Shown here piece after piece: positions 15,001-27,000 of a DNA stretch of 64,000 nucleotides. This DNA is from Asterochloris sp. CNOR1 (lineage: Eukaryota > Chlorophyta > Trebouxiophyceae > Trebouxiales > Trebouxiaceae), in contig OZ017759.1 of assembly GCA_963969365.1 (NCBI GenBank), forward strand, positions 1,240,001 through 1,304,000. The letters are read 5' to 3'. The notes beneath the pieces are model-generated. The model was not told the origin of the DNA and made no database searches. It saw nothing but the letters and a program-made list of their open reading frames with translations. Position 1 is the stretch's first letter, and every line of letters starts with the position of its first letter. Made by a program: the position numbers and the translations under genes.

Positions 15001-18000
15001 GGTGCTGCTGTGCAGGACAGCTTGCAGGCATGCAACCAGCTGCCCTGCCACCGCAGGGTCCTGCTGCAGCAGGCTGTGCAGCAGCCCTGCTGTGCGATCC
15101 ACCAGGTTCTGACCAAACAAGTCCTCATCAGCAGCTGCAGGGGTCACAGCACAGACATGAGTCTTGTTGCGCCATGCAGGTGCAGGGGGCACATAGGCAG
15201 AGGGGCAGCTGGAGCAGGCAGCTTTAGATGGTGTCAATATGCAGAAGCATGCCCAGCACACCTCTCAGCGTGTCTGCAAGGAGCACATAGGACAGGCATA
15301 AGCATTCTGAAGGGCATCCTCAATGGAAGGCCTGCCACAAGACCTTGAGCACGCGCAATTCCGCCCTGCTGCGGCTCCAGTTGCTGAGCAGGGATCCCAC
15401 AGCGAGTGGCCTGTGCAGCTTGCAGCCTTGCCCAAGGAGGCCCTGGGCCCCTTCACCCAACAGAGAGGACGTGCAATGCTCAGGTGCATAACACACCTGG
15501 TGGGATCTGCCACAGGTCCTCCAGGACCAACGACTCCTCCATGCTGTGGTCCCAGTCGTTCAGCAGCGTAAATGGGTCACCAGCTGCCAGGATGTCATCA
15601 CCTCCCCGCAGCCCTGCACACAAGCACAGGGTCCCCCACAGGCTGGTGGCTGTGCTGCAAGGGGTCGCCCCTGCAGCCCTACATGGACTTGCGCGAACAG
15701 TGCCTTGTGCAGCACCACGCCGTGCAGCAGAGTACTGCAGGGGGGCAGGCCTCATACAGGCAAGGGCGGCCAGTGCATTGAGAAGGTGCCCCTGCACCCC
15801 TGCAGACGGCCACAGAGGGTCTCTTGCACAGCTTTACAATGGAACATGACCTTGCAGGTGTCTCTCTGACAGACATCTGAAGGAGTGCAGCCCTTCAGCT
15901 GCTTCTCTCACTAGCGCAATATGTGGATGCCAAACCGGCAGGTCAATACAGGTGGTAGGCACTCTGCAACTTGTGGTGCTCAAGGCCTCACCATGATCCC
16001 TAGCACTGGGTCCGAGGTTTGCAAACTGCTTGCTTGTGCTATGTATGTCAGCAACATATCAACACTGGAGCTTTGAGGTTGGGGCAGACAGATCTGCAGC
16101 ATCACCTGGAGACGTGCTCTCCCCAGAGGCCTCTGGTGGTGTCTGAGTTGGGTCTTCAGAGAGGGGGACCGGCTGCAGACACTTGCAGGCGACACACCTG
16201 CAAGCAGGTTGAGACGGTGGCTCAGCACATGCGTGACAACACCTGCAGTGGAGACGTGCCCAGCATGCCTGGCAGAGGGCTGAAGCTGATGCCCACTGCA
16301 GGGCTGCTGTGGCATGTTGGCTCCAGCGCAGCTTGCACTGCAGTCACTCTGCTGCCAACCCCACCGGACCATGATGTCGGTGGCTGTGGCAATGAGGCCG
16401 TCAAGCTTGATGTTGCAGCTGTGAACATGGGCAGCAGGTGGACCCCTGTGGCTTGCGGCATAGTCCATGGTCGCGCAACACCCTGCCAGCCAAGTCACAC
16501 AGCAGGAGTCAGGTCTGCCACAAGCTGGCAAGCTGGGTGGGCAGCCCCAGCCCGCCTTCTAGCCAGCCTGTGGCCTCACCTGGGCGCTCCCGCTCCACAG
16601 TCACAGAAGAAGCGGGAGCGGCTTGAGTACACCACATCATGGCCAGCATGGCACATGGCCGCGCATGCCCCACAGCAGCCACGGCTGTCCACCAGGTTGC
16701 ACGTGTAGCAGTAGTACCTGCAAGTGGGTGCGCAAAACATGGTCTTGTGAAAGGCTGCGACACACCTCCAGGTTCCTTGTGTAGGTTGCAACCCATGCTC
16801 CTGCGCAAAGATCTTGCTTCCATGGCAGCCGGACCACCTGCTACTCAGGTTGATGTGGACGCGCCAAGCTCTGATTAACTCCATCGCTCAGCAGGATAGA
16901 GCTGCAGATAACAGCCTCACCAGTGCTGCTGCACAAAGCTCTCCCCACTGCGGCTGAAGCTGCACTGCAGCAGTCCGTCCTCGTTCCTCACGGCCACCAG
17001 CTCCACTGGAGCACCATTGTTGCCCCCGCCGCTGAGGGGTGATGCCGCCACTGCAGCAGCAGCGCTGCCGCGGCCACGCCCACCTGAGATGAGGGCTCGC
17101 CTGCATACATCAGCATGGCGGGTGTCAGTGTGGTGGACTCCAGAACCTGCCTATGTGTGCTCTGAGCCCACTCCTTGCCGCATGTGAGGTGTAACACCCT
17201 GCGCAGGGCAAGCAGTCGCCATGAAGCTGGGAGACCCTGCAGTATAATGGTGCAGCCTACCTCAGCGCTGGGTCTTCATCGACCAGCTCCATCATGGCTG
17301 CCACCATGTCTGCATCAGCACCGCTGATGAAGGCTCGCCCAGCAGCACCCCTGCCTCCGCCTCTGCCCCTGCCCCGACCATGCCTGGCTGCAAATCCAGC
17401 GCCACCGTTCTGCAGGTGTTAAGAGGTGATGGGAGCCATTGGGCTCGGGGCAGACAGCCTCCTCAATCATGTGGCGAGATTCTGGAAGATTGCCTGCCTC
17501 ATGGGCTTGTTGCTGGAGTCAATCCCAGCTGGAAAGCCAGCTGCCACTCACACCAGGCCGGACTGCTGCAACTCAATCTGCCTTGTGGGCAAGCAGGCAC
17601 AGCTCTCAAAGCAGCTTGTGCCCAGAATGAAGTAGCCCACTTCAGTGGCTCCCCAAGCACAAAGCAACACAGGCCGCGCTTAGTCGGCACATCATGGCTG
17701 GTAGACTCACCGGCATGGCGGGGATGCCGGCGACCTCCAGCCCCTGCAGCTGACCCTCAATCAGTTGGTTCATGGTCAGCTCATCCAGTGCAGCCTCCTC
17801 TGCAGCAGTGGCAGTGGCCGCAGCTGCAGCAGCTGCCTGTGCTGCAGGCAGTGCACGCGGCGGCAGCGCTCCTGCACCTGCTCCTGCAGTGGCCAGTGGA
17901 GCCTGTAACTGTGATTGAAAGATGGCATGCAGCAAGGGCCCCTGACTTCCCCCGCTGCGCCGCCACAGGGGCTCCTGCGTCAAGGCTGGCTCTGCCCTTG

Positions 18001-21000
18001 GAGGGATGGCAACACGCTGCCTGCAAACAAGCTGGCCAGGCTGGGCAGCATGTGTCAGGTCACCTCTTCCACCACCACAGCTCACTGCACTGATTCGGCT
18101 GTTGGAGCTTAGAGCAGGTCAGCCACGTAACCCCCTGCCGCAGACCGACAAGCATAGTTTGTGATGCGAGGGTCCCATGCAGTCACAACGAGGCGCACCA
18201 GTGCACCTGAAGCGTCCCTGTCCAGTTTGCAGCAATAGCCAGGCAAAACGCTTTACCAACAGCAAGCACAGTGCAGGGTGCTGCAGCACAGCTGGGCTAG
18301 TGCGGTCCTGTGCAGCATTGAGGGATTGAGTCAAGCCAGTCGGCCACAGCCTGCTTATCCTCGCAGCAATTGCTGTGGAGCGACATGCTGACCTTACAGT
18401 CCAGGCGAAACCCTCCCGTCCCCACCCCACATGGGCTCCCTGCGCATGCTGCCCTGCCATCCTTTCCAGCTGGCAACACCTTGCAGCTCCCAGCTTGTGG
18501 TTCAAGCTCGGGGTACAGCCCAAAGCAGGGTCTGCAAGCAGTCAGGGCTGGCCGGACACAGCAGTCAAGCCAGCTGTGCAAGCTCACCAAGCCAGGAAGA
18601 CATCAGCACCTCAAGGCCCCTTCATGTTAAACCCCATTTGCGGACCCCACAAACCTGCAAAAGGCTAACAGAAGCTTACCTGCCCCCCCCCAGTCCAGGG
18701 CAGCAACTTCATCCTCCAGGCGAGCCAGCTCAGCCTCCAAGCTCACCTCCTGCTCCTGGAGGCACAGAAAATGCACTGTCATCACATGCATGCCAGCCCT
18801 GCCAGGATGGCAGGCCCAAGGAGCTTCTCCTGTTCCTGTTGCACACAAGTTGCGTTTCCCTGAGCGCCAAGGTGTGTTGCTGCCATGATGCAGGGCAACC
18901 TGCTCTTGGTGTGCATGGTTTACTATCATCTTGCATCCATACCTGGCAGCGGATGCACAGGTGAGGCGCCAAGAGACTGTGCAGCAGATCGCCATACGCA
19001 AAGCGAGTGCCACTGGGCACTCAAGGAAGAGAGTCCCTGTGCACATGGCAGGCACATCGCAGCCAGAAGCAGAGAACTTTCAACACGATCAAGATTAGAC
19101 CAGGCGGCTAATGCTCGCGCCTGAACAGGGGTCCCCACGTCAGTGGAGACCTCCCCTATGAAGGCATTGCAAGGACATGGGCCTCAACAGGCGCAAGCTA
19201 GGCAGGGTTGCTGATGCCTGCACCTGACCAGAGGCCTCCTCGTCGCCGGAGGCCTGGCTGCCAGGCGCCGGCTCAGCGCCAGCCTCAGTGCCCGCCTGAG
19301 CAGCGCGGGCTGCCTGCTCCTGCTGCCCAGGTGCAGCAACAGCCTCTGCCGCCTGGGCACCAGCCGCATCTGACGCAGCTTTCTGGGCGCCGCCTGAGGC
19401 AGCGCCCTCCACGCTGGGTGCAGGGGCTGCCCCCTCCCGGGGGGAGACCTCTGCAGCCTGGTCAGGCTCCTCCGGGCCTCTGCCCTGAGCTGCTGTGGCA
19501 GCAGGTCCCCGCTGCCAGGCCTGGTGCACCACCGCCTGGACAAACCGCAGGACCGGCAGCAGGTGCGCTGCCGTTGCCATGCCCTGCAGCACGGCGTGTG
19601 GCCTTCTGCAGGATGACCGCGCCCAAACAAGGCAGCAGGTTGGCTGACTCACGGCCCGCCAGCACACTGGCCACAGCACAACAGTTTCTGGGCTTGTACA
19701 AGGCACCAGGACAGCCATTTTACCTGTTCGGCTGTCAGGTATCTGCAAGTTGGCCTGCCACCTGGACATCTCGTCCACCAGCAGGACAGTACAGCATCAA
19801 GCCTGGGCCGCCAGCACACCCCGTCTCAGCTGGTCAAGTCTGTGAATCTTCTGCAGGCTGGCCTGCCAGCAGCTCCAGCAGCAAAATACACAGCACAAGC
19901 CACACCACTCACCCCCCCACCCCCCCCCCTCCCTCACCTGCTCAGGCTTGAGGATCTCTGCAAGCTGGCCTGCCACCTGACAGGGTAGGTCCAGCAGCAG
20001 GCGCAGGCCTGCGACGCCCTGCTGCCCCACGCAGCTCAGGATCAGGGTCAGCAAGGCGGTCATAGGCTCGTTCGCCAGTGGGGCCCGGCTCTCTGGCAGC
20101 TGGGTGTCCAGGGACGACTCGCTCCTCAGGCCGGCCAGGCCCAGGGAACTGCCGCTGGGCTGGCCGCCCATGCCCTCAGAAGCCATGCTGCTGGTGCCTG
20201 AGGCGCCTGATGGCTGGCTTGGCTCCTCGCCTGGGCCTGCGGCTGCTGCTGCTGCCAGGCGCAGCAGCTTGGGCAGGGCCTGCAGGAGGGCCTGAAGCAG
20301 GGCCGGCTGTTGCTGCTGATGATGGGGCGGGGGCACCTGCTGGTCTGCCCCTGGTGCGTCTGCCTCAGCGAGGGGCGAGTCCTCTGGCTGCTGAGGGGCG
20401 TTGGTTGTGATGCGCAGTCCGCGATCCGCTGCTGTGACGAGAGGGTCGCCAAAATTTGCCACCGTCCTCGCCTCCGGCAGGTCTGACGCGTCCTGTGCTG
20501 TTGCCGGTGCCAGGGAAGCCTGCTCCTCTAGCTGAGCACCGGCCTGCTGAGGGCCTGCTGGGCCCCCAAGATGCAGCAACACTGCCAGCAAATGCCTGGC
20601 TGCGGTGCTGAGGCGCGCGGGCACCTGCAAGGAGGCAGTGCTGAGCCGCCAAAGGTAGGCTGAACAAGCACGTCCAGAGGTCCAGACCAGACGACTGCGC
20701 CTGCCAGCAGCCGGCCAGCCAGGTCCAGCAAGCAAACAATGAGTCAGGCACGTCCCCAAAGTAGCCATGTTGCCTCTAGCAGAGGCCTCCAGCAAATGTT
20801 GCACGGAGCGCTGATGTCCAGCGATCGCATGCTGAAGTAATGCGTCCCGTCAGCGATCTAGTGACGCCCACTGCCCTGTCAAGACAGAAGGTGGCGCCAG
20901 ACCTCTGCACTTTCACAGCTGGTGGGAACAGACTGCCCTACTGCCTGCAGTCTTTGTGAAGCCCGACTTCCCATGCAATGTGTGCAGCATGTGCGCACCT

Positions 21001-24000
21001 GTGGCCCTGCCATGCTGGCAAACAGCCACTGGGCCAGCTTCTCTGCATCATGACCAAGCACAGCTGCGAGGTGGGCCCTGGCTCCAGAGGGTCCTTCAGC
21101 CCCTGCAGGCCACCACAGCTCGGCAAGGGTAGGACTGACTGACTGCAGACCAAGCACTTCTTGCAGGGTAGCACGTAGAAGCAAGCTGCAATCGAAAACT
21201 GCGAACACCCAGCCCCTCAAATGACTTGTCATGTGCAGCAAATCGTACACCCAATCCCACTCAAAATTTGTGTGCTGAAAAGCTTGGCTACATTGGTGGC
21301 GCCTGGCAGTGAAGAGTGTGCCGTGGTGTGCCTGGCAGCTGTTGCTGACACTTTTGGAGCCCAGTGTTGCAGCCTGGTCTTGGAGCTCACACACCTGCTT
21401 GTGCAAGCTCTGTGAGGTGCTCCATCACGACGGCTGCAGCCGTGCAACTGCCTGTGCCTCTTACGTCCAGCAGTGAGTCCAGCAGCGAAAGGTCTGGCTC
21501 CTGCTGGGCACTCAGCAGGTTGCCCAGGCTGCAGAAACAGGCAGCCAGCAGGGCGCTGGCAGCCTGCTCGTTGTGTGTCCCCTGCAGTCAGATTGTCTCC
21601 ACTCATTGGAGCAGCCTATGAGTACCAGCTTGAGCTCTTTCACATCAGGCACTTTGCAGCAAAGTGTGACCTGACAGCAAGGTAGAGATGCTGATGAGTC
21701 ACAAGACAACACAATGCGAGAGCAACTGCAGCTTGGCAGGAATCTGACCATACAGAAGAGCATGGGAGGACTGCGGACCTCCTGGCCTCACCAGAGCGGC
21801 CTTCAGGTGGCTCTGTGTCCGCGAGGCTTCTGCCGCATGCAGTTCCTGCAGGCTCTGTGCAACCCTGGTATCATCGAAAGGGCTGACGGAACCCAGCACC
21901 TGGCTTGCGACTGCATGGGCGTCTGGGTGCAGCAGGGGCCGGCCAGCTACTTCATAAAGTCGCGAAGCCAGAGGGACCAGCTTGTCCTGCACCAGGAGGA
22001 GCGCAGGCAGTTTGACAGGACCTTGCCTGCCACTCTGATCGGCTGTAACTGCCAGGCACACTCCTTGTGCCTCGCTCGGTCAAATAGCTACTCACCTCAG
22101 CTGCTTCAAACGGGCTCCAGCCATACCGCACCGCTGACTGCAGCATGCGCAGCAGCGCTGCCTGGCAGCCTGCAGAGCGCCGAGCTGCCACCGCTGTCGG
22201 GTACCACCTGGCCCTCCCCTGGCCTGCCGGGTGCAGACCACCCAGGGCTGGCTGCGAGGCAGGCCATGCCTGGCTGGGCAGCTCTGGGAGCGCGGTGGCG
22301 TCCTCCAGCGCGTGCAGGACAGGCAGCAGCTGCCCACAACCCTCCAGGGCAGCCACCTGCATGCAGTGGGTCCACACGTTACAGCTGAGATGAGCTCTGG
22401 TGTAGCAAGGACTGGCAGGGGACCACCTGACAAGCGCTGCAGGCAACAGCTTGTAACATGAGCAGCCGGTGGCAATGTGTCCAGCCAAAGAATTTGCAGC
22501 TGACTGCTTTAGGTGCTGTGTGAGCCTGCATCCCACCTGCTCCTGCCTGATGCGCAGCTGGAAGAGCTTTTGAAGCTGCTCAGGGCTGAGCAGCCCGCTG
22601 CTGTCACCCTCAGCCAGCAGCTCTTGCAACAGAGCCTCTGTCGTGCTGCGAGCCACTGGCCCAACCGCACACAGCAGGCTAGCAGCCAGAGAGGCAGCCT
22701 GCGCCACACTGCCTGGCTCCTGCGCTGCCAGGGCAGCGGCCTGAGCCCACAGGTGCACGGCCTGACTCAGCAGGGCGGCGTCAGCTGCCTGCGCTAAGCT
22801 GCCGCCGCCCTGTGCTGCGACAGCCGCTGCGGCTACTGCCAGCCCATCTGCCAGCTGCTCAAGGCCCAGCAGCATGCTCTGCCTCCCCTCTGGGGCTGGG
22901 CTGCTGCTTTGGGCCTGCTGCAACATCACAGCTGCAGCATGCCGCAGCCGCAACAGGGTCCCTTGCGGGACATGGGATGCTGACAACTGCCCCTGCACCT
23001 GTGCTGGATGCTGGTGCCAACCGGTCTGCAGCATCTGGAAGTGCAGCAGAGCCTGCTCAGCAGCAGCGCAGGCCTGCATGAGGCCTGCCTGAGACCTGTC
23101 ACCCGCCAGCCCCTGCTGGCACTGCAACAGCAGCACAGCAGTCACATGCTGGAAACTGGCAGCCACATCCCTGTCTGCAGTGTCACACTCCTGAGCGCCA
23201 GCCAAGCCAGAGAGGAAGCCAGAGGCCGCAGCCCAAGTCTCGGCATGTGTGGCACCTGCCAGCGCAGTCTTGGCCACCTGCCTTTGCTGATCCTGCTCCT
23301 CTGACCCTGCCTCAATGTCAGCCTGGACACAAGCCCACAGGAACCCCCAGCCATTTTCTTCTGCGGCAGCGCTGCCCTCTCGGTCAGCCTGCAGCAGTTG
23401 ATGTCTCTCAAGGGACTTGACGTGGATGACAGGAGGCATGACCAGTGGGGTGAGCGGCAGGACTGGCACCAGATGAGTACCAGGGCGCCGTGCAAGCCTG
23501 TGCTGAAGGCAGGTCAATGGATGGGTGGGAGACGGGCAAGGAGGGGGTTCAGGTCTGGCAAGCACTGCTGGTGGTCTCACAAGTGTTTCTGAGAGCAGCT
23601 CAGACCTGCTCCTCTCTTGCCAATGCATGATGTAGACCTCCTGTGATGAGGAGGCATGTTCCGTACCTGCACAGCTCTCTGTATCTGCGCTGTGACACAT
23701 GGCTGGGGTTGCCCACCGCCAGCCACTGCTGCCACATAAGTGGTACACGACAGCAGGCTGGCCAGGCCCGCAGCCCACACCTGCTGAAGGGCAGCACTGC
23801 CGCTGCTGGTTGCCTGCTGCTGAGGCAGGCTCTCCTGTGCGGCAGCACTCTGCTGCATGCATGTGGTGGCCTGCATCAGAGCTGCCAGCAGGACTGCTCG
23901 GTCAGCAGAGTCCAGCGTGTGGGCAGCCAGGCGAAGCAGAGCCGCCCTGCAGCATTGGCAGGCAAATGTCAGGCGCAAGCGCGGCACGCAGGCACCCCTG

Positions 24001-27000
24001 CATGTAGTCTTGCATGGCACATGTGCTGCTGGACCATGCAAGCACATGCAGCCAGCACCACCTGCTTGAGTTCCTACACCCATGCAGGAGCGCTTTGGCA
24101 TGCCACGTGTGCAGCACCATACACGGCCGGAGCACACAAGGCTGGAGATTTGCCAGCCAGGAGGCGGCATGATCCATTGCGTGCACGCGCAGCAGGGACT
24201 GACCTGGTTGGTGCAAGGCGCGCCCGTTGTTGCAGGATGGACTGACCTGGGTGGTCTCAGGGCTTGCATGCTGCTGCAGTCAGGACTGACCTGGTCGGGT
24301 GCAGGGCTTGTTGCATGAGCTCCCCAGGCTGCAGAGGTCCAGACAGAGATGAGTACGACCCATTCCGCAGCCCAAGGATGACCTCCACATGATCCAGCCA
24401 CAGCTGCAGTGCAAAGGGAGGCCCTGCACAAGCCAGGAGCACCTCAGCATGTCATGTCAGCAGGTCTGCCAGCCCAGGTTGTGCTAGCTGCTGAGCCAAG
24501 CGCCTGTCCCGGTGCAGGCTGCCAGGCTGAGTATTCCTGCGAACACCTACTGCCGCGTCCGGCATCACAACTGCAGAAGAGCAAGCGCGCTCCACTGGGG
24601 CATTAATGCATATGAAGCTGCTGCAGCAAGGGGACTGCTCAAGTGTGGTGCCACGCACCTGAAGAGGGCTGTTTCCGGCTGGCCTGCATGAGACTTTCAT
24701 CCAACGCCTGCAGCACCAGCGTGCCACCAGGCTGGCCCAGGCCACACCCAGGATTGCAGGGCAGTGGCCCTAGCCCCCTGGCGGCTGCCTGCCATGGGCT
24801 CATGACTGCCCGGCCCAGCGCCTGCCGTGTGCCAGGCGGCAGTGGCCCCCCTTGCACCAATGCACGCAGGTCTGACAGCGCCTGCAGCCCCATGCCTGCA
24901 CAGCATGCACACAGGACGGTGCTGCCCCTGACAACGCCTGCATTTGCGTCTGCCAAGTGCAAGTCAGCAGTGGCTCTTGTTGCACCACTCCGTGCAGGTC
25001 AGACGGTGCCGGCAACCTTGTGCCTGCAGGGAACTGCGCACAGGACAGTGGCTCCCCCTGTATCACCTGACCCCGCCCGCATCCTCACCCTTGCAGGGCA
25101 TGCATTGCACACAGGACAACAGCCCTCCCTGCGCCAGATTGGATCTCAGCAGAGCAGACAGCAAGAGGCTGAAGTGATGGGGAACCCTGCGGCAGAGCAG
25201 GGTGCCCAGCATCAATAGCCTGCCCAGCATCACTAGCCTTGCAACCTGCCGTCTGGAATGCACCCTCAGTCCTACTTCCATGCATTGCCTGCAGCTGTGC
25301 ACGTGTCCACACAAAGAGGCTCACTAGAAGGCCCCTCACACGCATCGAGGTCCCTCACAAGCATAGGGGCTCAGAATCCCTGACAAGCATAGAGGCTCAC
25401 CAGAAGGCACCTCGGACGTCCAGGACAGCCATGGACCCGTCCTCAGCTCCTCCCAGGCAGGGCCATCTGCAGTGCAACCCTCCTGCAGCTGGGTGCCTGC
25501 CTGCGCCAGCAGCCGCACCAGTATGTGGGCCTGGAGGGGCGGCAGGTGAGTTGCCTGCCCCTGCAGTTGGGCATGATCCTGCCTCAGCAGGGCAGCCAGC
25601 TTTGCCAGCACCTTGCCCAGGGCTGCACTCCAGTGCAACTGTTGCAGCTGCGCTGCGGAGTTGTGGGAGCGCTCGGGCAAAGCGGCGCTGCTGGCCCCCG
25701 ATCCTGCTGCTGCCTGCGCTGCCTCGTCAAACAGCTCCCCAAACATGCTGCCCTCCGTGCTGGCCAGTGGACCTTCAATCTGTGGCAGACACACACACTG
25801 TGAAATTAATGAACATTGGACAGGCCCTAAGACTGCTGCCCTCTAGGCTGGAAGTGGTTCCCTGACTCATGTGAGGCAAGTGAGAATTCAGAGATCCACA
25901 TGCATCAGATGCCAGTCGCCACAGATGCCGCAGCTAGATCACGAGCATCAACAGCAGCTCCAGCTACTCTCCTGGCAGCAGAGTGGCCACCTCCACGCTG
26001 CACCACGAGACCAGCCCATCAGCCCAGGCAGCTGCAGTTTCAAGGCACCCAACCCCACCTGAGATGCCGCAGAAGCAGCTGGGGCCTCAGCTGGTGGCTC
26101 TGCCCTGGCCCCTGCTGCTGCCTCCACTGGCTCACTGCCTGCCTCCAGGCGAGCTACTGCTGCCAGGCCGATGCCCAGCAGCCAGCTCATGTAGGGGGTT
26201 GAGGCTGGGCCATGCCCGTCAGCAGGCGCTGATGGCCACGGCAGCTCTGACAAGCCTGGCAGGCTAAGAGCTGCCACCAGCAGCAGAGGGTCCGTCCCAA
26301 GGGCGGCATCGATGTGGGCTGTGGCGCTGCCTGCAGCTGTGTCTGCAGCTGCAGCTGCGCCGCCATTGGGGGTCCTCTGCTGGGAGAGCAAGCCCCCTAG
26401 CAGGGTGAGCTTGAGCGGGCTGCCCTGTAAAAGAAGCCAACACATCCAATGAGCCCTGGACACTGGCTTGTCCCGTGCATGACGTCCCTGTTGTGTAACC
26501 GCATTTTGATACAGCACGCTCTGCTTGGTGTCATATAGCCCATGCTTGGCTGGAGCATGATTGGGGGCAGCTGAGCTGCGGGGCAGAGTCAGATGCAGAG
26601 GAAGCTCTCACCTGTGGAAGGCCCTCCTGCTGCAGCCTGCCGGCCAGCAGGGTGGCTGCTGAGATGAGGGCAGTGGCATCTCTGGCCGCTGTGACATACT
26701 GATCTCCACTGCAGGCTGTCAGCGCCCTGCCAGCAAGCACAACAAGTCACATCACTCCAGGCTGTGCCCATGCTGCCAAGCAAAGGCATGCCGGCCTGCT
26801 GCAGGCTGTGAGCGCCTCGCCAGCAGGACCAAGCAATGTCGATTCAGGGCAAGGATCCGGCTAGCTCCGCTCATTGAGGGCTGGCCGTGCGACAACATGG
26901 AGCCTCAGCACCTTGTGGTGCCTTGTGAGACAGCACTGGAGGATGTAGGCTCAAGCAGACAAGAGTAGCAGCTGCACACAGTTAGCTCCCTCACTGGGCG

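Noticed and set aside
21714-22388. 224-codon plus-strand open frame
   Set aside because: Opposite two good BIG exons (LLVQDKLVPLASRLYEVAGR and VAALEGCGQLLPVLHAL). GC-rich coding DNA often leaves the opposite strand open.
24200-24310. GACTGACCTGG repeats resembling a short CRISPR-like array
   Set aside because: Three irregular copies with unequal spacing inside an intron of a eukaryotic gene; part of the exon-echo pattern.
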